The notes under the pieces were generated by a model. The model was not told the origin of the DNA. It saw only the letters and a program-made list of their open reading frames with translations, and did no database searches. A stretch of DNA of 64,000 nt, from the NCBI RefSeq assembly GCF_024679095.1, contig NC_066516.1, positions 21,225,035-21,289,034 of the forward strand, in the 5' to 3' direction. The first letter of the stretch is position 1, and every line of letters begins with the position of its first letter. Positions 52,530-64,000 of this stretch are shown piece by piece. The translations under genes and the position numbers were made by a program. The stretch comes from Eriocheir sinensis (taxonomy: Eukaryota > Arthropoda > Malacostraca > Decapoda > Varunidae).

Positions 52530-53543
52530 TAGGGTTTGTTTCCCGGGATCCCGGACAATTTTCAAGGTTTAATAATCCCGGGATATTTTTGCAAATCCCG
52601 GGAAATCCCGAGATGAAAAATCATGAAATTAAGTATAAAAAAAAAAAAAAAGACAAATTTGACTGCAGGATAGTTGTGAACTTGTGAACTTGTGCTTCTA
52701 TTTATATGTATATACAGGGTGTCCCGTGAGGAGTGAAATCCCATAGATGCTATATGAATGCAGAATATAATTTTCCTTTTGATTAATTCATTTAATTTAA
52801 TTTTATGTCATTAATTATTGTTTTTATTTTATGGAAAATTGTTCGTGTTATTTATGATCTTATCAAAATTCCATACATGCTCGATTGCTTATTAATCATT
52901 TTAGTTTACACAGGAATGCAGAACATGTATGTTTTATTTTTTATTCATTCATTTGATTAAACTTACTGTCATTTATTGCTTTCATTTTATGGAAATTTGC
53001 TTGTGTTAAATAAGATCTTATTCTATGAGATACTTCTTAATCATTTAGTTCATATTATAAATAAAGAATGCATACGTTTAATTTTTCTTCATTTATTTTT
53101 ATTAAATTTTCTGTCATTAAGTACTCTTTTCATTTCACTGGGTATACATGGAAACAAATGTTTTTTTTTCTTTCTTTCTTTATCAGCGATAATGAACTAT
53201 AATTCACATTGTCATTCACATTGGAATTCGGAAGCAGAAAAAAAAGTAGTAAACGCAGCATATACTAGCTCTTATTCTTATTCCTTTTACTTTGTTGAGA
53301 AACAAAGTGTATGCTGAAAATTTGGAATTAAATATTAAGTGGAATTAATAAGACAGTCAATCTACAGTAATATTTTTGCATATCTATTAATGTTAAGCAC
53401 ATCAAAAATCTGAACGTGAAACTAGGTATAATGTGCAATTTTAGACAATTGAAAATCCCGGGAAATCCCGGGATCCCGGGATTAGGGCTAATTTTATCCC
53501 GGAATCCCGGGACAAAGAAAAAGGTCCAAAACGACAATCCCTA
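52530..53543. mobile_element. Non-autonomous hAT-superfamily DNA transposon, 1,014 bp
   Basis: The termini are TAGGGTTTGT (52530) and ACAATCCCTA (ending 53543), which are inverted repeats differing at one base. They are flanked by a perfect 8-bp target-site duplication, CTCACAAT, at 52522-52529 and 53544-53551. An 8-bp duplication with short inverted repeats is the hAT signature. Subterminal regions carry multiple palindromic TCCCGGGA motifs at both ends, likely transposase-binding repeats. The AT-rich interior has no transposase frame and contains three copies of a ~155-bp repeat (starting 'gaatgca' at 52756, 52914 and 53066). It must therefore have been mobilised in trans. Near 52711 'tatacagggtgtccc' resembles the terminus of another element type and may be a nested relic. 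Confidence 0.93.
52756..53220. repeat. Internal ~155-bp tandem repeat of the hAT-like element
   Basis: Three diverged copies with starts at 52756, 52914 and 53066, sharing 'ttcatt..attaaa.tt..tgtcatta' and 'tttcattttatgg.aa.tt..ttgtgtta' blocks. Confidence 0.75.
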
Positions 53544-53628
53544 CTCACAATCTTATGCATGCCTTGTGTGTGCTGTATTTTCTCTGTATGGGTTTGTTAT
53601 CTTTATTTTGCTTACAGCAACATAACAT

Positions 53629-54160
53629 CTCGTCAAGCGTGTGGATACCTGGATAACTACACATGATATAAAACTTTCTCCCTGTTTCCGGTATCCACGT
53701 AGTGAGCAGGGATGCCATGATATCGTAATCACCAAACAAGATTTTCCCATATCTAACGCATAATGACTGCACAAAACCCCCTATAATTAACACTTCTAGC
53801 AATAAATATAAATTGGGGTCGTTAATTTTGTGGGTGGGACATTTTTTAGCCTGAAATCGGGAAAAATGAGAAGCTGAGAACGACAATCTGGCTCCGTTGG
53901 TAGCGAGCCGGCATGAAACACTATCACTCCCTCATTCACTACACGCCTTTCCTGTCCCTTTGTATCGCGTCTATTGTATATGGCACGTCGATCCACCGTT
54001 AATTACTATCACATATTGATTACATGGGTCTAAAATTTCCGCCAGAACGCTCCGCCATCAAAACTACGAGCTTCTCTACGTGGGCATTGCGTCGCAGGGA
54101 TGAGGAGGAGGGCCAAGGGGGAAGGGTGCCTCGCTCCGTGGTTGGCACCCCGGGGAAGAT
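53629..54160. other. Unique sequence, nothing firmly recognised
   Basis: Contains a tRNA box-A-like 'tggctccgttggtagcg' at about 53889-53905 without a matching box B. A 113-codon minus-strand frame (53545-53886) overlaps the tandem repeat end and is not recognisable. Confidence 0.35.
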
Positions 54161-54166
54161 AAAAGC

Positions 54167-54381
54167 CCGTATTCTTAAACACTTCGCCGCCCAAGTACAT
54201 GTATTGGACAAGGCTTTCGTAGGAGTTTGGGGTATTTCCAGGGGTAGTTATATGGCCCTGGTGGTAGTCTGACCCTACTTCTGTACCATGAACCTGAAAA
54301 AAACACCCCCAAGAATCCGATTAATCTCCTTTTCGACCTAAGGAAAGCGTTGATGTGAGAAGAGAGCGTTTAAGAATACCG
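54167..54381 (-). mobile_element. MITE-like element, single copy
   Basis: The left end CGTATTCTTAAACACTTC (54168) and right end GAGCGTTTAAGAATACCG (to 54381) form an inverted repeat. Inside, on the minus strand: 'ggttcatggtacagaagtag', 'ggtcagactaccaccagg', 'cctggaaatacccc', 'actcctacgaaagccttgtc'. This is the single-copy version of the element whose core is amplified at 6741-7565. No open frame of note, and no unambiguous target-site duplication was seen. Confidence 0.85.
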
Positions 54382-54960
54382 ACATTTAAAGCCTCGTCAA
54401 GCAAGGCTGTCAGTAACGGTGCCACGGTTTTGAATGCCAGTTTTCCTGTTTAGATTACACGACTAACAAATATTTACGAAGAGTACAGAGCGCTGTCGAA
54501 ATAGTTTGAAGGAATTTCCCGCTGCGTCACCGGACCTCCCCGACCCCCCCGCGCTGCCTGCCTGCGCGGGGTGCCACGTGTGTGTTGCCCAGATGAGGTC
54601 AGCCCGGGGAAGGTGGTTGACTCGGAGCAGGCACGTGTGGGTCACTTAGGTACACGAGGGTCATTGTTCCCGTTGTGGGGGTGCGCGTGGCAGAGAGGCC
54701 CTACGCCGCTCCGGGTCCCGGGGAAGCAATTGTCCACTTATTTCATCAACGCGCCTCTTGGAAAACTTATTTAGATCACTGTTGCTGCGCGGATGTTTTT
54801 TCATGTGATAGAAAGAAAGACTGTCAGTGTTGCAAGCATTTCAAAATCTTTTTCCCGCGGTCACAAGCTCGTAAAGGGTTGATAAAGGAGAGGTCAGTGG
54901 CCCCGACTCTTCACCGGACGCAGATAAACAATAACGCCCGCCAGTGGAGGCATTGGGGCC
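54382..54960. other. GC-rich mixed sequence, unrecognised
   Basis: A 200-codon frame (54675-55277) passes through non-repetitive DNA, with a Cys-rich stretch CCCADVFSCDRKKDCQCC near its residues 36-53. I do not recognise it, and codon usage is not convincing. Confidence 0.3.
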
Positions 54961-54961
54961 G

Positions 54962-55170
54962 TGACGTCAAGCGCCCTAGATCCTGTCGACGCACATCTTA
55001 TCGCGTCTTAGCGGCTCGTTTTGGCCTGACTCACCTGGAGGCTCTCAGGGGGCAGGGACCTTGCACCCCCGAGGGTCATCACCCCCAGATCGATTCGCCA
55101 GGCAGTGCGCGTCGCCGCCCGTACGCCTCGTCTCACATTCAGGCCGGGGCGGGGCGGGGCGGGGCGGGCG
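54962..55170. promoter_or_regulatory. CRE palindrome and GC-box cluster in CpG-rich DNA
   Basis: TGACGTCA at 54962-54969, then about 180 bp of CpG-rich DNA, then four overlapping GGGGCGGGGC-type GC boxes at 55145-55169. This combination resembles a CpG-rich promoter or enhancer with CREB/ATF and Sp1/KLF sites. No TATA box or confident downstream gene was seen, so function is inference. Confidence 0.3.
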
Positions 55171-55584
55171 TGACGAGTAATGGCGATCAGGTCATGCCGA
55201 GTGCCTCCCGTCGGCGTGTCAGCTCCTGCTTGCTGTCAGGCAGAGGACAGCAAGCCCATTTCCTTCGGTGTTTATGACGCTTCCGTGACTTTTCCTTCGC
55301 TCAAGTTAAACACACCCTCCCCCCGCCCTCCCCCTCCCTACCTGGCAACATATGTATATCGTCCGCCTCATGTGTTCCCCGTGACCTGCCTGGCGGATGT
55401 GAATGTTCGGAGGAGGCGGGTGGTGGGTGCGAGGAGAGGGGGAGGGGGTTGGTGGAGGCGAGGAAGGGCGGAGGGGGGTGCCACGTGCATTTCTCCCCCC
55501 TCTGCCAGCTGCCCCACCCTCCGTTCCTCCCTTGGCAATAGATTACTTGATGAGACTCGTAAGTTCGTAGTTGCTCTCTGCGCA
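55171..55584. other. GC-rich spacer
   Basis: GGAGGGGG-type purine run 55408-55475. No gene recognised. Confidence 0.4.
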
Positions 55585-56045
55585 CTATACACACATAACT
55601 TATCCATTCCTACTTCCGTTACTTCTACTGTATATACCTATTTTATTCTTGCTAATTATATCCTTACTTCTATTCTTTCTTGTGTGGTCTTTGTAATTTT
55701 TTTCCGAGTACATCTTCATTTTTTTTTTCAGCTTGTTTTCCTCCTCCTGCTGCACTCTCTATATATCTCTTATTTTTCCTATTCTAACTTCCAATATTTC
55801 TACTCTCTATTTTATTCTTACTTATTTTATCCTTTCTTCAACTCTTTCTTGTGTGATCTTCGTAGTATTTCTGAGCGCATTTTCCTCTTTTTCCGCTTTT
55901 CTTTCACAATCAATCTTCCTCTTCCACCCATTGTTACTTATTCTATTCTCACTTCTATTACTTCTACTTTCTATTTTACTCACTCATTATATTTTTTACT
56001 TCTATTCTTTCTTGTGTGATCTTCGTAATGTATCAGAACTCTCAG
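55585..56045. repeat. ~165-bp T-rich minisatellite, three copies
   Basis: 'tctttcttgtgtg.tctt.gta' occurs at 55674, 55843 and 56006, preceded each time by 'tattttattctta.ttat' and 'acttctattacttctact'-like blocks. Phe/Leu/Ser frames here are compositional. Confidence 0.88.
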
Positions 56046-56345
56046 TCCTCCTCCACCTCCTCCCCTAAACCCCTTCCTTCATCTCGCTCCTGCTTTCTCC
56101 AGTCACTTTCACGGCCCGCCAGTTAAGGCATAACGCTCGCCTAATTAACTCGTCAGCGCCCCGTAAGAGCGTCAAACACGAGACACTTTGATCCCGGCAG
56201 CCAGGGTGTTGCGTCACGCCTCCCGCGGCTCGACTATCTCACGTCATTAGCCTGCAGTTACCTTGACTACCAGGACGATGATGCTGGGGTGAGGGTCTTC
56301 GTGTAGCTATCATTCCTTATAACCAAAACTAACTGTCTCTCAAAG
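56046..56345. other. Unique spacer
   Basis: Mixed composition. No gene recognised. Confidence 0.4.
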
Positions 56346-56566
56346 GGTCGTATCATACGACATTTCGCCGCCCAAGAACACATATTTGACAAGGCTTTCG
56401 TAGGAGTTGTGGGCATTTCCAGGAGTAATTTTATGACCCTGGTGGTAGTTTGACTCCGCTTCTGTACTGAAGACCTAAAGAAACACTCTTTAGAATCCGA
56501 ATGACCCCCTCTTTGGCCCTTAAAAGTAGCTGATATGAGAGGTGAAAGAGTCTTATAACACCGACC
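56346..56566 (-). mobile_element. MITE-like element, second single copy
   Basis: Collinear with 54167-54381 on the minus strand: 'gtgtttctttagg', 'cagtacagaag', 'gtcaaactaccaccagg', 'ctcctggaaatgcccacaac', 'tcctacgaaagccttgtc', 'aaatatgtgttcttgggcgg'. Terminal inverted repeats are degenerate (GGTCGTATCATACGAC versus GGTCGGTGTTATAAGAC). It lacks core amplification. Confidence 0.82.
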
Positions 56567-57596
<1,030 letters not shown>

Positions 57597-57818
57597 ACAG
57601 AGCAAAATCTACACCTCTACCCCCACCCCATCCCACGCACGCACACAGGATCAGTAGCACACCGGCACATTTACCTCTGTACAAACCAGGACTGATTGCG
57701 CCAATATCCAGGTGAGAGGACAGAGGTGAGCCGATGGGGAAATTATACAAGCCACTAATTGGTTATTCATGAGTGTTTGCTCTCTCTCAATCAATCTATG
57801 TGTGTATGTATGTATGTA

Positions 57819-61068
<3,250 letters not shown>

Positions 61069-61158
<90 letters not shown>
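61069..61158. repeat. (CA)n microsatellite, ~90 bp
   Basis: Uninterrupted CA run. Confidence 0.97.
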
Positions 61159-61161
<3 letters not shown>

Positions 61162-61359
61162 CAGCAGATGGGGTGAAAGGGAAAGAGTATAAGAGAGAGA
61201 GAGAAACGAAAAAAAACAATAGAAATTTGACTCCCATGCAGCGAAATGTCACAACGAAGCGAGAAAGAGAAACCACTTCTACGCATGCGAGCCAATTCTT
61301 GTTGATAACCAGGAAATGAAAATAAATAATAGTAACCCGTCCCATGAACTGCTTTTTTT
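61159..61359. other. Unique spacer
   Basis: No feature recognised. Confidence 0.4.
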
Positions 61360-61680
61360 CCCCCTTTGCTCTCTCTGTTTACCTTTGATTTCCCACTCTC
61401 TCTCTCTCTCTCTCTCTTGCGTCGCCACCCAATTTTCTTCCTAACTCCCACCCTCCACGTCTTATGTATCCTGTATCTCTTCTTCTTCTTCTTTTTCTTC
61501 TTCTTCTTCTGTTCAATTTTCTCTTTTCTGTCATTTTCCTTGTCCTCTTCACTTCTTTCTTTCCTCCCCTCCTTTGTCTTCTCATTTTCTTTTGGATCCC
61601 CTCCCACTTCTCTCTCCTCTTATTCTTGATCCTCCTCCTCCTCTGCCTCCTCTTCCTCCTCTTCCTCACCACCTCGGTAA
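61360..61680. repeat. Pyrimidine-rich CT/TTC/TCC region
   Basis: CT 61396-61418, TTC 61480-61512, TCC 61629-61668. Confidence 0.85.
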
Positions 61681-61787
61681 CCCAATACGAGAGGCCCCAA
61701 AATAGGATGTCACGCCTGCTCGTATGACATTCCGGTTGTAACTTCATAAGACGGACAATGTTTTCTCTCTTTTATGTGTGTTTTACA

Positions 61788-61789
<2 letters not shown>

Positions 61790-61876
<87 letters not shown>
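61790..61876. repeat. (GA)n microsatellite, ~87 bp
   Basis: Uninterrupted GA run. Confidence 0.97.
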
Positions 61877-61881
<5 letters not shown>

Positions 61882-62085
61882 TTGTGTGTGGGTGGGTTCG
61901 GTTACATAATGCCACGGGGAAAGGTCTTAAATAGCACCAGACCGAGTATTTGACAGAATTAATGAAAGAGCAAGACAACTACGCCGTGGAGGAAAGAGTC
62001 TATGAAGGGAGGAGTGGAGGAAGGGTGAGGAGGAAGTGATATACCGGAGAAGAAAGTAAGAGTAGACTAATAGGTATTTTCCTCC

Positions 62086-62446
<361 letters not shown>

Positions 62447-62451
<5 letters not shown>

Positions 62452-62978
62452 TACTTAACAATACAAGGAAGGAAGGAAAGTAAATGGGAAACAGAGGGAT
62501 ATTTCAGTACGATAAATCAAGAAAAAAATATAAAGAAAATTAAAACGAGAACGAAAGGGAAAAAAGAACAAGAGAGAACCTGAACACACTAAGCAAAAGG
62601 GAGCAAAAAATTAATACACTGCGATAAGAAAAATGGAATGACATACGCAATTATGATAAGTGGAAAAAAATGACAGACGATAAAAGCGATGAGAAAGAAA
62701 GAGAAAAAGTGAACGCGAAGAGAAATAAACAAGGAAGGAAAGGAAAAAAAAGAGGAACTCGTTGTCAAAGAAAAATAGAATGACAAAAAAAATAAAAATA
62801 AAGGATACAATGACAATAAAAAGGCAAAATGATATACAATGAAAGAAAAACAAAGCAGGCAACGAAAACGAGAGGAGAGCGTGGCAGCAAAGGGGGACTA
62901 AAAAAAAAAAAAAGAATATTAAAACAATGAAAAAAAAAAGAAAAGGAGCAGGAAAGTCGAGTAAAAGTGGGCAATCAT

Positions 62979-62979
<1 letters not shown>
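62447..62979. other. A-rich spacer
   Basis: A-runs and GAAA words throughout. No gene. Confidence 0.5.

Positions 62980-63014
<35 letters not shown>
62980..63014. repeat. (CA)n microsatellite
   Basis: Uninterrupted CA run. Confidence 0.95.
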
Positions 63015-63017
<3 letters not shown>

Positions 63018-63317
63018 ACTAGCCCCCCAAAACACATAATAGCGAAAAAAAAAGACAATCTAGGAAGAGTGAAAGCAAGAAAGAGAGAGAAAAAAAAAAG
63101 AAAAGTCATCACCGTATTGCGTAGAGGAGGAGAAAAGAGAGAGAAATAGGGAAAAGGAGGAAGGATGGAGGGATGGATGGAGGGAAGGAGGGAGGGAGGG
63201 ATGGGGAAAGAGGCCAAGGACCCCCACCTGACGTCTCTCACGGGTGGGTCCGAGAGAGAAACTCCTCCAGGTGGGTTATTGGCCCGAAACTTTCACTATG
63301 TCTCCCGCGCCTTCCAC

Positions 63318-63320
<3 letters not shown>
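63015..63320. other. Purine-rich spacer
   Basis: A/G-rich with GGAGGGA words 63155-63205. No gene recognised. Confidence 0.45.
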
Positions 63321-63373
<53 letters not shown>

Positions 63374-63455
63374 AGCGGAATATGGCGAGCAAAACAGATA
63401 CACAAAAATACACAAACAAACAAACATACATATAGAAATATTAAGCCTAGCCAAT

Positions 63456-63541
<86 letters not shown>

Positions 63542-63553
63542 ACGCACACACAC
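63321..63553. repeat. (GA)n and (CA)n microsatellites
   Basis: GA 63321-63369; CA 63460-63553 with CGCACACG variants near the end. Confidence 0.96.
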
Positions 63554-63644
63554 AGCATCCCTAGGGAGAAAGCATCAGGCAATAAGGCATTGATTAAACT
63601 TTTACTGCAGGTGACTCATACAGGTGCGCGGTGATGGGCATGTT

Positions 63645-63930
63645 GTTGTTGATGTTGGTGGTGGTGGTGGTTGTAGTGGTGGTGATGGTAGGTATGGTGG
63701 TGGTGGTGGTGGGTAGGGTGATGATGATGATGATGATGGTGGTGGTGGGTAGGGTGATGGAGGTGGTGATGGTGGTGGTGGTCTTCCCTTCACCATCTAT
63801 TTCCAAGAAGCAACAACAACAACAACAACAACAACAACAGCGAGCATGTGTAATACGTCAGACTTCAACTCCACTGACTAAGCAAAGGGTCATCCATCAC
63901 CACCACCACCACCACCACCACCACCACCGA
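63645..63930. repeat. (GGT/GAT)n, (ACA)n and (CAC)n arrays
   Basis: GGT/GAT 63650-63782 with a ~45-bp higher-order repeat ('ggtggtggtgggtagggtgatg' near 63699 and 63740); ACA 63811-63839; CAC 63898-63929. Confidence 0.95.
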
Positions 63931-64000
63931 CACACAACAACGTGCCACCACCCCATCATTTTATCTCACTCTCCATCTCTGAACCCTCTCCATCCTCCTC

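Larger units (their letters stand above)
52231..53628 (+). repeat. 136-bp tandem repeat, three copies, third split by a transposon
   Basis: Copies begin at the 'ccattca.gcatatct' word at 52235, 52371 and 52508. Each continues through 'aatc.tacacttcc', a 'gtgtgctgtat' block, 'ctgtatgaattcattat' and 'atttcacttac.gaaca'. The third copy is interrupted at 52530 by the hAT-like element and resumes at 53544, ending about 53628. Confidence 0.92.

Noticed and set aside
52711..52730. Second transposon starting at 'tatacagggtgtccc' inside the hAT-like element
   Set aside because: The motif resembles some transposon termini, but no matching inverted end or duplication was found, so it is noted only as a possible relic.
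53885..53910. tRNA box-A-like 'tggctccgttggtagcg'
   Set aside because: No matching T-arm or acceptor stem downstream.
54675..55277. 200-codon GC-rich frame as a real gene
   Set aside because: No recognisable domain, no splice or start context, and it overlaps a CpG/GC-box tract where long frames arise by composition.

Overview
The window looks like non-coding, repeat-saturated DNA from an arthropod nuclear genome, most likely a decapod crustacean. This rests on the extreme density of (GA)n, (CA)n and (AAT)n microsatellites, a CR1/jockey-type non-LTR retrotransposon with arthropod-like reverse transcriptase, and a hAT-type non-autonomous DNA transposon. The species cannot be fixed from sequence alone. 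I find no confident cellular protein-coding gene, rRNA gene or tRNA gene. Most long open frames are translations of dinucleotide or trinucleotide repeats (SL/RE, HT/CV, and similar) and are not genes.

Transposons. (1) A non-LTR retrotransposon family is present three times. There is a long 5'-truncated copy with a complete reverse-transcriptase core at 57932-59976 (+), broken by one in-frame TAG. A 3' fragment with an in-frame internal deletion lies at 1090-1644 (+), and a short 3' fragment at 5507-5860 (-). All three end in the same 8-bp repeat (TTCTTATG)n. (2) A 1,014-bp hAT-like non-autonomous element at 52530-53543 has matching 10-bp terminal inverted repeats and a perfect 8-bp target-site duplication. 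It sits inside the third copy of a 136-bp tandem repeat, so the empty site is visible next door. (3) A ~215-bp MITE-like family occurs singly at 54167-54381 and 56346-56566, as a diverged tandem pair at 13543-13900, and as a copy at 6741-7565 whose 102-bp core has been amplified about seven times.

Tandem repeats by region. 0-5 kb: degenerate minisatellite, CCA/CTGT-rich DNA, TG/CA/GA arrays. 5-12 kb: polypurine DNA, the amplified MITE, GA arrays, then a pyrimidine tract. 12-20 kb: TG, AAT, TCC and CA arrays, including a (CA)n-(TG)n inverted repeat. 20-30 kb: T/C-rich DNA, a duplicated segment (20.6 and 22.7 kb), GACA-rich DNA. 30-45 kb: the densest GA-array zone, plus a ~2-kb, ~124-bp-period minisatellite (37.8-39.8 kb). 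45-52 kb: CA/TG/CT arrays and ACA/CCA minisatellites. 52-60 kb: the most complex sequence, with the transposons, a GC-box/CRE cluster and the longest GA array (314 bp). 60-64 kb: more arrays.

Weak hints of cellular function are reported at low confidence: a cluster of nuclear-receptor half-sites at 33.9 kb, a CRE plus GC-box cluster at 55 kb, and three possible coding exons (12.57, 22.06 and 48.42 kb). If real exons exist, the window is probably mostly intron or intergenic DNA.
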